Positions 25,803 through 34,065 of a stretch of DNA of 64,000 bases are shown here, piece by piece. The DNA lies in the NCBI RefSeq assembly GCF_014192575.1, contig NZ_JACHYC010000004.1, forward strand, positions 558,001-622,000. Direction: 5' to 3'. Numbering within the stretch: position 1 is the stretch's first letter; the number at the start of each line of letters is the position of its first letter. The notes below the pieces were generated by a model. That model ran no database searches and had not been told where the DNA came from. It worked only from the letters and a program-made list of their open reading frames with translations. A program made the translations under genes and the position numbers. This DNA comes from Variovorax sp. Sphag1AA. Its GTDB lineage: Bacteria > Pseudomonadota > Gammaproteobacteria > Burkholderiales > Burkholderiaceae_C.

Positions 25803-27362
25803 TCAACGACGCACGAAACTGCGCAGTTTCACGCCGACCACGGCGAGCACTCCGAAGTAGAGCACGCCAGCGCCGACAATCAGCGCCGCCAACAGGCCGA
25901 TGCGCTGCAGGCGCGCCTCGCGAAGCGCAATCCAGTCGAAATGCCGCGCCCCCCACAAGAGAAGGACGGCAAGAACCAGCGTGCCGATCGTCACCTGGAG
26001 CAGGAACTTGCCCCAGCCCGGCTCGGGCTTGTAGCTGCCGCGCCGGATCAATCCGATCAGGAGCCATACGGCATTGACCATCGCGCCGATGCCGATCGTG
26101 AGCGTGAGCGCCGCGTGTTGCAGAAGCGGCACGAGCAGGAAGTTGAGTGCCTGCGTGAGCACCAGCACCCCCACAGCAATCAGCATCGGCGTGCGCATGT
26201 CGTGCTTGGCGTAGTAACCGGGCGCAAGCACCTTGATGGCCACGAGCCCGACCAGACCCACGCCGTAGCCCATCAGCGCAGCTGTGGTGCGACGCACGTC
26301 CGCCTCGCCAAATGCACCGTTGTGGAACAGCACCGCGACCAGCGGCTGCGAGAAGACGAGCAAGGCCAGTGCGCACGGCACGGACAGCAGCACCACGAGG
26401 CGCAGGCCCCAGTCCAGCATCGACGAGTACCGCGCATCGTCCTTCGCAGCGCGCGCGCTCGCCAGTTGAGGCATCAACACCACGCCCAGCGCCACGCCCA
26501 GCAGCGCGGTCGGGAATTCCATCAGGCGGTCGGCGTTGGTGATCCAGGTCACGCTGCCGGTCGCCAGGTGCGATGCGATCTGCGTGTTGATGAGCAGCGA
26601 GATCTGCGCGACGCTGACACCGATCAGTGCGGGAAGCATCAACCGGACGATCTTGCGCGTCGTCGGGTCGGCCCACGCTTCGCGGATCGCGGCGAAGCTG
26701 ACGCCGATCCTCGGGAGCATGCCGAGGCCGCGCAGGGCCGGAATCTGGATTGCAAGCTGCAGAATCCCGCCAATCATCACGCCTACGCACTGTGCGTAGA
26801 TCGGTTCGATCCCCATGCGGCGAAGCCATGGCGCGCCGAGCACGATCGAGAGAATCAGCGCCACGTTGAGCAAGACGGGCGAGGCGGCTGGCACCGCGAA
26901 CTTGCGCCAAGTATTGAGGACGCCCCCCGCCAGCGCCACGAGGGACATGAAGCCGATGTAGGGGAACATCCAGCGCGTCATGACAACGGCGGCATCGAAA
27001 CCGTCCGGCTTCAGGCCGCTCGCCATCGCCCAGACCATGACGGGGGCGCCGATCACGCCCAGAACGCAAATGACGACTAGCGTCCAGGTCAGCAGCGTGG
27101 AGACGTGATCGACCAGCTTTTTCGCGCCTTCGTCGCCCTCCTCCGTCTTCGTTGCCGCCAATACCGGCACGAAAGCCTGGCTGAAGGCGCCCTCACCGAA
27201 AACGCGGCGAAACAAGTTCGGGATGCGAAATGCGACGTAGAAGGCGTCGGTCATCGCGCTCACCCCGAAAACGGAGGTCATGAGCACGTCGCGGATGAGG
27301 CCCGTCACCCGGGAGGCGAGTGTCAGCAGCGAAACGGTGGAGGCGGATTTGAAGAGAGACAC
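25803..27362 (-). CDS. murJ: Lipid II flippase MurJ
   Basis: A 519-residue MOP-superfamily membrane protein with about 14 hydrophobic segments, flipping lipid II for peptidoglycan synthesis. It shows the typical start SLFKSASTVSLLTLASRVTGLIRDVL, followed by DAFYVAFRIPNLFRRVFGEGAFSQAFVPVL near 39-68 and later the PALIGVSVAQISLLINTQIAS region. A GTG start was chosen because the open frame extends upstream into the rpsT promoter region and the family begins at this hydrophobic stretch. It diverges from rpsT over 135 bases, as in many beta-proteobacteria. Confidence 0.95.
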   Translation of the reverse strand: MSLFKSASTVSLLTLASRVTGLIRDVLMTSVFGVSAMTDAFYVAFRIPNLFRRVFGEGAFSQAFVPVLAATKTEEGDEGAKKLVDHVSTLLTWTLVVICVLGVIGAPVMVWAMASGLKPDGFDAAVVMTRWMFPYIGFMSLVALAGGVLNTWRKFAVPAASPVLLNVALILSIVLGAPWLRRMGIEPIYAQCVGVMIGGILQLAIQIPALRGLGMLPRIGVSFAAIREAWADPTTRKIVRLMLPALIGVSVAQISLLINTQIASHLATGSVTWITNADRLMEFPTALLGVALGVVLMPQLASARAAKDDARYSSMLDWGLRLVVLLSVPCALALLVFSQPLVAVLFHNGAFGEADVRRTTAALMGYGVGLVGLVAIKVLAPGYYAKHDMRTPMLIAVGVLVLTQALNFLLVPLLQHAALTLTIGIGAMVNAVWLLIGLIRRGSYKPEPGWGKFLLQVTIGTLVLAVLLLWGARHFDWIALREARLQRIGLLAALIVGAGVLYFGVLAVVGVKLRSFVRR

Positions 27363-27446
27363 GGCCCGCGAGTGTATGGGTACCAGCCCGGGCGCCCGCG
27401 GAAGGGGTTGGAGTAGCGACACGAAGTGCGCGAAGCCCGGGGACGA

Positions 27447-27452
27447 TATAAT
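27447..27452 (+). promoter_or_regulatory. Consensus -10 box of the rpsT promoter
   Basis: A perfect TATAAT lies 45 bases upstream of the rpsT start. No good -35 hexamer stands at 16-18 bases distance. A GC-rich stretch typical of a stringent discriminator (GGTCGGC) follows the -10 region directly. Confidence 0.55.
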
Positions 27453-27497
27453 GGTCGGCTTTGCTGCAACATCCACAGACACTCAAGGAATATCACC

Positions 27498-27797
27498 GTG
27501 GCATCTACCAAGCCCAAGAAAAAGAACCCGCGCCTCGCGTCGGGCCGTAAGCGCGCCCGTCAGGACGTCAAGCTCAACGCTGCGAACACCTCGCTGCGCT
27601 CCAAATACCGTACCGCCGTGAAGAACGTCGAGAAGGCCGTCCTGGCCGGCGACAAGACCAAGGCGGCTGAAAACTTCGCGAAGGCCCAAAGCGTCCTCGA
27701 CACCGTCGCTGACAAGGGCATCTTCCACAAGAACAAGGCTGCTCGCGACAAGAGCCGCCTGGCAGCCAAGGTCAAGACCCTGGCCCTCGCCGCCTGA
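27498..27797 (+). CDS. rpsT: 30S ribosomal protein S20
   Basis: A 99-residue, Lys/Ala-rich S20 that binds the 5' domain of 16S rRNA. It begins [22 protein letters not shown] and ends in KVKTLALAA. It starts with GTG, preceded by AAGGA at 8 bases; non-ATG starts are known for rpsT and linked to autoregulation in E. coli (UUG there). It has its own promoter and terminator. Confidence 0.97.
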   Translation: MASTKPKKKNPRLASGRKRARQDVKLNAANTSLRSKYRTAVKNVEKAVLAGDKTKAAENFAKAQSVLDTVADKGIFHKNKAARDKSRLAAKVKTLALAA

Positions 27798-27871
27798 CAC
27801 TTTCAGGCAAACAGCCCGGACTGGTTCGCTGGTCCGCCGTTTGATCCGGGTGCGCTGCAGCAAAGAAAAAG

Positions 27872-27896
27872 AAAAACCGCCTTCGGGCGGTTTTTT
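27872..27896 (+). terminator. Intrinsic terminator of rpsT
   Basis: CCGCC-TTCG-GGCGG forms a stable tetraloop hairpin (27877-27890) flanked by an A run and T6. It lies 80 bases after the rpsT stop. Confidence 0.92.
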
Positions 27897-27938
27897 CATG
27901 GACGCTCCGTTTCTGGAGTCTTGAGCGGGTAGCCCCGG

Positions 27939-28298
27939 TTACTTTTCGGTCACGACCGGCGGCTTGGCGGGCGCCCTGACGGGGGCTTCGGGTGCGTCCG
28001 GAACGAGGCAGGCTTCCGCCACCTGCAGGTTGTTGTCCTTGGCGAAGTTCACGCAGAAATCCCAGGCCATCGGTTCTGCGTCACGCAGCTGGCGATTGAC
28101 GACCACGCACTTGACGCCATTGATCACGGTCGGAACGCACCACGGCGAATAGCTCAGGTGGCTCCCCGGCTGCGGTCCACCCGGGCGGAACGAACACATC
28201 ACGCCGGCCAGCCGTTCGGCCCAATCGCTCGGGCGAAAGGTCCGGCCATCGTGGGTGATGCCCTGAATGAAGATTTCTTTGGCGTTGGGAGAGACCAT
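27939..28298 (-). CDS. DUF3579 domain-containing protein
   Basis: A 119-residue protein recognisable as the beta-proteobacterial DUF3579 family by EIFIQGITHDGRTFRPSDWAERLAGVMCSF (about 7-36) and the NGVKCVVVNRQLRDAEPMAWDFCVNFAKDN stretch near 60-90. Function is unknown. It lies between rpsT and argD and diverges from argD over 168 bases. The Pro/Ala-rich C-terminus is variable. The start ATG gives a length normal for the family. Confidence 0.82.
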   Translation of the reverse strand: MVSPNAKEIFIQGITHDGRTFRPSDWAERLAGVMCSFRPGGPQPGSHLSYSPWCVPTVINGVKCVVVNRQLRDAEPMAWDFCVNFAKDNNLQVAEACLVPDAPEAPVRAPAKPPVVTEK

Positions 28299-28466
28299 CG
28301 GTCGGCTTGGCGGGTTGAATGCACGGGCTCGTGCTGCGCCGCACAACCGATTCTATCCGGGGGTCCCGTGCGCGACATACACAGGGGCATTGGTGTGATG
28401 CGCAATCCTCAATGAACGCGTCAAAACGGACGCCTAGAATCCGCCTTCCCTTTTCCGGAGATACGC

Positions 28467-29672
28467 ATGAGCGCCACTGCCGCCCCCTCTTCGCCCCATG
28501 TCATGAACACTTACGGCCGCCTGCCGATCGCGTTGTCGCACGGTCAAGGCTGCCGAGTCTGGGACACCGAAGGCCGTGCGTACCTCGACGGCCTGGGCGG
28601 GATTGCCGTCAATACGCTGGGCCACAACCATCCGGAGTTGGTCCCCGCCCTGCAGGACCAGATTTCCAAGCTGATCCACAGCTCCAACTACTACCACGTG
28701 ACCGGCCAGGAAAAGCTCGCGACCAAGCTGACCGAGCTCTCCGGCATGACCAACGCCTTCTTCTGCTCCACCGGCCTGGAGGCCAATGAGGCGGCCCTCA
28801 AGCTCGCGCGCAAGTTCGGCCACGACAAGGGCATCGAACGGCCCGAGATCGTGGTTTACGAGGCCGCCTTCCACGGCCGCAGCATCGCCACGCTCTCGGC
28901 AACCGGCAATCCGAAGATCCAGAAGGGCTTCGAGCCGCTGGTCGAGGGCTTCATCCGGGTGCCGCTCAACGATATCGAGGCCCTGAAGAAGGCCACCGAA
29001 GGCAATCCGAACGTTGTCGCCGTGATGTTCGAAACCATCCAGGGCGAAGGCGGCATCCACCCGATGCGCTGGGAATACCTGCGTCAGGTGCGCCAACTGT
29101 GCGACGAGCGCGACTGGCTCATGATGATCGACGAGGTGCAATGCGGCATGGGCCGTACCGGAAAGTGGTTCGCGCACCAGTGGGCCGGCATCACGCCGGA
29201 TGTGATGCCGCTGGCCAAGGGCCTGGGTTCCGGCGTTCCGGTCGGCGCGGTCGTCGCAGGCCCGCGCGCCGCCAACATCTTCGGACCCGGCAACCACGGC
29301 ACCACTTTCGGCGGCAATCCGCTCGCCATGCGCGCCGGTATCGAAACGATCCGGATCATGGAAGAGCAGAAATTGCTCGAGAACGCGGCGAACGTCGGTG
29401 CCCACCTGAAGGCTGCGCTGGAGCGCGAACTCGGCGGCGTGGCCGGGGTGAAGGAAGTCCGCGGCCAGGGCCTGATGCTCGGCATCGAACTCGACCGCCC
29501 GTGCGGTGTGATCCTCAACCGCGCCTGTGAAGCCGGGCTGCTGCTCAGCGTGACCGCTGACAGCGTGATCCGACTCGTGCCACCATTGATCCTCAGCATT
29601 GCCGAAGCGGACGAGATCGTCGCGATCCTCGCCCCGATCGTGAAAGCCTTCCTCGCGGAACCTCAGCCATGA
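28467..29672 (+). CDS. argD: Acetylornithine aminotransferase
   Basis: A 401-residue class III PLP aminotransferase converting N-acetylglutamate semialdehyde to acetylornithine. Marks are CRVWDTEGRAYLDGLGGIAVNTLGH near 28-52, FFCSTGLEANEAALKLAR near 99-116, IDEVQCGMGRTGKW near 222-235 and the PLP lysine in LAKGLGSGVPVGA near 251-263. It ends in the RLVPPLILS motif. A GGAG ribosome-binding site precedes the ATG. It overlaps argF (ATGA), and the pair forms an arginine operon. Confidence 0.95.
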   Translation: MSATAAPSSPHVMNTYGRLPIALSHGQGCRVWDTEGRAYLDGLGGIAVNTLGHNHPELVPALQDQISKLIHSSNYYHVTGQEKLATKLTELSGMTNAFFCSTGLEANEAALKLARKFGHDKGIERPEIVVYEAAFHGRSIATLSATGNPKIQKGFEPLVEGFIRVPLNDIEALKKATEGNPNVVAVMFETIQGEGGIHPMRWEYLRQVRQLCDERDWLMMIDEVQCGMGRTGKWFAHQWAGITPDVMPLAKGLGSGVPVGAVVAGPRAANIFGPGNHGTTFGGNPLAMRAGIETIRIMEEQKLLENAANVGAHLKAALERELGGVAGVKEVRGQGLMLGIELDRPCGVILNRACEAGLLLSVTADSVIRLVPPLILSIAEADEIVAILAPIVKAFLAEPQP

Positions 29673-30598
29673 GTCAGACGCCTGCCATCAAGCACTACCT
29701 GCAGTTCTCGGACTTCGCCGCGGACGAATACGCCTACCTGTTCACGCGCGCCGCGCTGATCAAGAAGAAGTTCAAGGCCTACGAAAAGCACCAGCCGCTG
29801 GTCGACCGTACGCTGGCCATGATCTTCGAGAAGGCTTCGACCCGAACGCGCGTGAGCTTCGAGGCGGGCATGTACCAGCTCGGTGGCAGCGTTGTGCACC
29901 TCACCACCGGCGACAGCCAGCTCGGACGCGCCGAGCCGATCGAGGACAGCGCGAAGGTCATCAGCCGCATGGTCGACCTCGTGATGATCCGCACCTTCGA
30001 GCAGACCAAGATCGAGTCCTTTGCGGCGCACTCGCGCGTGCCGGTGATCAACGGTCTGACGAACGAATTCCACCCCTGCCAGATCCTCGCGGACATCTTC
30101 ACGTACATCGAGCATCGCGGCTCGATCGCCGGCAAGACGGTGGCATGGGTCGGCGACGGCAACAACATGGCCAACACCTGGCTGCAGGCCAGCGAGATCC
30201 TCGGCTTCACGGTGCACGTGAGCACGCCGAGCGGCTACGAGGTCGACCAGTCGATCGCCGGCATCCGCTCCAGCGACAGCTACAAGGTGTTCAAGGACCC
30301 GATGGAAGCCTGCCGCGGTGCCGATCTGGTCACCACGGACGTCTGGACCAGCATGGGCTACGAGGCCGAGAACGAGGCCCGCCGCGCCGCTTTCGCCGAA
30401 TGGTGCGTCGACACCGAGATGATGCGGGTCGCGCAGCCGGATGCCCTATTCATGCACTGTCTGCCGGCACATCGCGGCGAGGAAGTGGAGGCCGAGGTGA
30501 TCGACGGTCCGCAATCGGTGGTCTGGGACGAGGCCGAAAACCGGATGCATGTGCAGAAGGCGCTCATGGAGTACCTGCTGCTCGGGCGGCTGGCCTGA
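29669..30598 (+). CDS. argF: Ornithine carbamoyltransferase
   Basis: A 309-residue anabolic OTCase, making citrulline from ornithine and carbamoyl phosphate. The carbamoyl-phosphate site STRTR is near 57-61, HPCQ near 133-136, and the ornithine-side motif HCLPAHRGEEV near 266-276. Length is standard. It is coupled to argD by a 4-base overlap. Confidence 0.96.
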   Translation: MSQTPAIKHYLQFSDFAADEYAYLFTRAALIKKKFKAYEKHQPLVDRTLAMIFEKASTRTRVSFEAGMYQLGGSVVHLTTGDSQLGRAEPIEDSAKVISRMVDLVMIRTFEQTKIESFAAHSRVPVINGLTNEFHPCQILADIFTYIEHRGSIAGKTVAWVGDGNNMANTWLQASEILGFTVHVSTPSGYEVDQSIAGIRSSDSYKVFKDPMEACRGADLVTTDVWTSMGYEAENEARRAAFAEWCVDTEMMRVAQPDALFMHCLPAHRGEEVEAEVIDGPQSVVWDEAENRMHVQKALMEYLLLGRLA

Positions 30599-30657
30599 GC
30601 CGGCGGTGTTGGAAAGTACCGACACCGAACCCCCGTTCATCGCGCTAAGTTCGCGCC

Positions 30658-31308
30658 ATGGACGCAAGACTGTGGGACATCTCGCCGCCGGTACATGAAG
30701 GTGCGCCGGTGTTTCCCGGTGACACGCCTTACCGCCAGCGCTGGGTCGCGACGATTGCGCCGGACTGCCCCGTCAACGTCAGCGAGATCACGCTGTCACC
30801 GCACATCGGCGCGCACGCCGACGCACCGGTTCACTACGACCCCGGTGCCGCGACGATCGGCAGGGTCGACCTCTCGCCCTATCTGGGTCCGTGCCGCGTG
30901 ATCCATGCGATCGGGTGTGGTCCGCTGATCGAGTGGGCGCACATTGCACATGCGGTCGACGCACTGCCGCCACGCGTCCTCGTTCGCACTTACGAGCGCG
31001 CACCCATCGACCGTTGGGATCCACAGCTCGCCGCCTTTGCGCCCGCCACCATTGAGCGCCTGGCAGGGCTCTGCGTGACCCTGATCGGCATCGACACCGC
31101 AAGCATCGATCCGGCCGACAGCAAGACGCTTGACAGCCATCAGACCATTCGCCGCCTCGGCCTGCGCGTGCTCGAAAACCTCGTGCTCGACGACGTGCCC
31201 GAGGGCGACTACGAACTCATCGCACTGCCGCTGAAGCTGATGGACGCGGATGCCTCGCCGGTGCGCGCGGTATTGCGCGAACTGGCGCTGCCGGAACCGC
31301 GGGCGTAA
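30658..31308 (+). CDS. kynB: Kynurenine formamidase (cyclase family)
   Basis: A 216-residue metal-dependent arylformamidase of the KynB/cyclase family, hydrolysing N-formylkynurenine in tryptophan degradation. The signature H-I-G-A-H-A-D-A-P-x-H is near 49-59, with the start LWDISPPVHEGAPVFPGDTP near 5-24 and IDTASIDPADSKTLDSHQ near 142-159. No kynA or kynU lies nearby, so either they are elsewhere or the enzyme serves another cyclic or formyl substrate. It is 59 bases after argF. Confidence 0.88.
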   Translation: MDARLWDISPPVHEGAPVFPGDTPYRQRWVATIAPDCPVNVSEITLSPHIGAHADAPVHYDPGAATIGRVDLSPYLGPCRVIHAIGCGPLIEWAHIAHAVDALPPRVLVRTYERAPIDRWDPQLAAFAPATIERLAGLCVTLIGIDTASIDPADSKTLDSHQTIRRLGLRVLENLVLDDVPEGDYELIALPLKLMDADASPVRAVLRELALPEPRA

Positions 31309-31357
31309 GCTATTCGCAAGAACGCCCGGGATCGAGGGCATGAAACGGAGGTAACCG

Positions 31358-32596
31358 ATGTTCAGTGACGACGACCTCGCCCAACTGCGCACGCACGGTG
31401 TCGTGCTCTTCGCCAAGCGCGTGATCTTCGACGCGCAGCCGCCGATGTCCGCAGAGCAGATCGCGGCCGTGCAGAGCGTCTGCGCAGGGCCGATTCCGCC
31501 GGATCTTCTTTCGCTCTGGCGCGTCACCGCCGGTGGGCGGCTGGACTACGACCTGCACCTTCACATGAACGGCAACGAGGAGTCGTTCAGCTGGAACGAG
31601 CTTTTCTGGAACGGCAGCGACACCTACCACGACCTGCAGGGATGGATCGATCACGAACTCCAGGGCGCGAGGGATGCGGCCGCCGAAAGCGCCGAGGCAT
31701 GGGACGGCAAGCTCACCCTGCTGCCCTTCGGCGGCTTCGAGTACTGCGATCGCGTCTACGCGGTGGTCGAGTCCGGCGCCGACTACGGACATGTCCTCGC
31801 ATGGAAGCAGGGCCTGCCGCAAGCCTGGGCGCACGAGATGCACGAAGACGGCATGACGACCGTCGCGCATGATCTCTACGCCGCGTTCGACGCACTGCGC
31901 CTCGACGAAGACCCTCTGGAGCCCGCCGGCGAATACTTCACCGGGCAGGCGCTGCTCGAATACCTCGACGATCGGCACCAGGAGGACGGACTGCCGATCG
32001 AGCTGATGGACAAGGTGGTCGCCTTCTACCGCCAGGCGATGGTGGACTGGCGCACGCCGCTAGCCAACGGTACGCTGGGCGACAATGGGCCGCTCTCGCG
32101 CATCGCACTTCGTCACGCAGTCGCGACCGATGACGAACAGCTCGTGGCAAAGCTGCACGCTGCAGGTGTACCGCTCGCTGGCCCCTTGAGCGGCAGCGCG
32201 ATCGCGACCGATCTGGCGATCGGCCATGGGGCGCATGCTGCCGCAGCGGCGCTGGTGCGCGCTGGTGCGCCCGTGGCCCCCGATGCGCTAGACGCCATCG
32301 ACAGCGCAATTTCTCCTGAACTGGCCGACCTGCTGCTCACGCATGGCGCGCAGGCCAGCCCTACGGCCATCGCCGAATGCGTTGCCTGCGGGGCGCCCGC
32401 CGCGGCGCGGGTCATCGCCAGCGCCTATGCGCAGTCGCACGACGACCTCGCGCCCGCCTACGCCGCCGCACGGGACGAAATGCTCGCCGATCTCGAATCC
32501 TCGCTGGTCGAAGTCCGGGAAGGCCGGCTGACGCACTATCTGGGCTTGGCGGGCCTGACCCGGCGCGCGGATCACCTGCGCAGCTTCAGCCTCTGA
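31358..32596 (+). CDS. SMI1/KNR4 (SUKH) protein with ankyrin-like C-terminus
   Basis: A 412-residue protein. The N-terminal half (about 1-185) has the SUKH pattern: IPPDLLSLWRVTAGGRLDYD near 47-66, then the acidic LLPFGGFEYCDRVYAVVE and GHVLAWKQG strands. The C-terminal half (about 245-375) shows degenerate ankyrin-like helices (ALRHAVATDDEQLVAKLHAAGVPL, DLLLTHGAQASPTAI). Both domain types are common in immunity proteins of polymorphic toxin systems, but no toxin gene is adjacent. A near-perfect GGAGGT ribosome-binding site precedes the ATG. It converges on the monooxygenase gene with one base between stops. Confidence 0.75.
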   Translation: MFSDDDLAQLRTHGVVLFAKRVIFDAQPPMSAEQIAAVQSVCAGPIPPDLLSLWRVTAGGRLDYDLHLHMNGNEESFSWNELFWNGSDTYHDLQGWIDHELQGARDAAAESAEAWDGKLTLLPFGGFEYCDRVYAVVESGADYGHVLAWKQGLPQAWAHEMHEDGMTTVAHDLYAAFDALRLDEDPLEPAGEYFTGQALLEYLDDRHQEDGLPIELMDKVVAFYRQAMVDWRTPLANGTLGDNGPLSRIALRHAVATDDEQLVAKLHAAGVPLAGPLSGSAIATDLAIGHGAHAAAAALVRAGAPVAPDALDAIDSAISPELADLLLTHGAQASPTAIAECVACGAPAAARVIASAYAQSHDDLAPAYAAARDEMLADLESSLVEVREGRLTHYLGLAGLTRRADHLRSFSL

Positions 32597-32597
32597 A

Positions 32598-33776
32598 TCA
32601 GGCGTCGTAGAGCCAGGGAACGTCGAGCAGCTTGGCGCCGAGCATGCGCAGCGCAGCGTCGCGGCCGATGCGCACGAGGCCGGTCGCGTGGAAGATTTCG
32701 CCGTTGCGCCGCGCACGCGCCTGCACATTGGCGTTTCGCTCCCAGCGCTCGGCCGCATAGCGCGCGAAGGCCGCGGGCACTTGTGCTGCGGCACCGCCGT
32801 CGAGCGCATCCGCGAGCGCGACGGCATCCTCGATGGCCATGCCCGCGCCCTGAGCCAGATACGGCAGCATGGGGTGCGCCGCGTCACCGGTCAGGGCGAT
32901 GCGTTCGCCGGCCATCTGGTGCGGGCCGGTAAGCGGCGGCCGGTCATTGAGCGTCCACGCACGCCATCCAGGCACGGCTTCGAGCAATGCCTGCAGTTCC
33001 CCGCAGGTACGCCCGGTGGCCTGCTGCAGGGCGGCGAGACTCGTCGAGCGGTCCCAGTCGCGCGCATCGCCTTCGGGCGCGGCCTCGGCCAGCACCACGA
33101 CATTGAGCGCATCGCCCCGCCGCACCGGGTAAGACACCGCGTGCAGCCGCGGACCGAGCCAGACGTCGATGCGCGTGCTGCGCAGCGCGGCCGGAAGCGC
33201 CGACTGATCGACCATTGCGCGCCATGCCGTATGCCCTGTCGCGCGCGGCGGTGACGCATCGTCGATGACGCTGGGGCGCACTGTGCTCCAGAGGCCATCG
33301 GCCCCGATCAGCGCATCGGCTTCCCAGACGCGCGAATCGGCGCTGGCCGCGCAGACGGCATCTCCGCGCGCGGTGACCTGCGCCACGCGCGCACCGGTGG
33401 TGAGCCTGACAGCCCCGCTGCCGCGAACCGCAGCAAGCAGCAGCGCATGGAGATCCGCACGGTGAACGCAGAGATACGGCGCGGCGTAGCTGTGCAGCAT
33501 CGCGTTGCCGAGCGGAAGACGGGCTATCTCGTTCCCCACAGTGGCACTGCGCACCACCAGGGCTTCCGGCCTCGCCGCGATGCGCATGAGGCCTTCGGAA
33601 ACCCCGAGCGCCTGCAGTCGCCGGGTGACGTTCGGCCCTAACTGGATGCCCGCGCCGACTTCCCCGAAGGCCACCGCCTGCTCCAGCAGATCGACGCGAT
33701 GGCGCCGACGCGCGAGCGCCAGCGCGCTTGCGAGGCCCGCGATGCCGCCTCCCGCAATCAGGACATGTGCCGCCAT
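32598..33776 (-). CDS. FAD-dependent monooxygenase (salicylate-hydroxylase-like)
   Basis: A 392-residue group A flavoprotein monooxygenase. The FAD dinucleotide-binding motif GGGIAGLASALALARRRHRVDLLEQ is near 9-33, followed by GAGIQLGPNVTRRLQALG. The DG motif is in ALIGADGLWSTVR near 155-167 and the GD motif in LTGDAAHPMLPYLAQGAGMAIEDAVALA near 288-315. Substrates are usually aromatic hydroxy acids; none can be assigned. The ATG was chosen; a GTG four codons upstream directly follows the stop of the feo-linked small protein gene. It may therefore be cotranscribed with the feo operon. Confidence 0.85.
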   Translation of the reverse strand: MAAHVLIAGGGIAGLASALALARRRHRVDLLEQAVAFGEVGAGIQLGPNVTRRLQALGVSEGLMRIAARPEALVVRSATVGNEIARLPLGNAMLHSYAAPYLCVHRADLHALLLAAVRGSGAVRLTTGARVAQVTARGDAVCAASADSRVWEADALIGADGLWSTVRPSVIDDASPPRATGHTAWRAMVDQSALPAALRSTRIDVWLGPRLHAVSYPVRRGDALNVVVLAEAAPEGDARDWDRSTSLAALQQATGRTCGELQALLEAVPGWRAWTLNDRPPLTGPHQMAGERIALTGDAAHPMLPYLAQGAGMAIEDAVALADALDGGAAAQVPAAFARYAAERWERNANVQARARRNGEIFHATGLVRIGRDAALRMLGAKLLDVPWLYDA

Positions 33777-33788
33777 CGACCCGCGCAC

Positions 33789-34064
33789 TCAGTGGGAGTG
33801 CGGCACGGATGTCTTGCCTGCTTCAGTCGTTTTGCCCGCCGGAGTCGAACAACTGCCGCAGCTATCGCACGAACCGCAGCCCGAAGTCTTGCCCAGCGAA
33901 TCTGCGAGCCGGCCGGCGCGCTCCGCGTCGACAAGCCCGGCGCGTTGCGAGCCGGCGGCCACCTTCGCGGCCATACCCCGGCGCCAGCTGCCGGGCATCC
34001 AGCGCCAGACCGCGTAGATTGCGGCCAGCGCGACGATCAGAGTGACGACGATTTGTTGTGCCAT
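33789..34064 (-). CDS. FeoB-associated Cys-rich membrane protein
   Basis: A 91-residue protein with one N-terminal transmembrane helix (about 3-22), a basic stretch, and four evenly spaced cysteines (C63, C66, C69, C72; CxxCxxCxxC) near the C-terminus. The gene begins one base after the feoB stop, the place usually held by feoC or a FeoB-associated Cys-rich protein. The cluster could bind iron or an Fe-S centre and regulate FeoB, by analogy with FeoC. Homology to the FeoB-associated family is inferred from layout and composition. Confidence 0.7.
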   Translation of the reverse strand: MAQQIVVTLIVALAAIYAVWRWMPGSWRRGMAAKVAAGSQRAGLVDAERAGRLADSLGKTSGCGSCDSCGSCSTPAGKTTEAGKTSVPHSH

Positions 34065-34065
34065 C

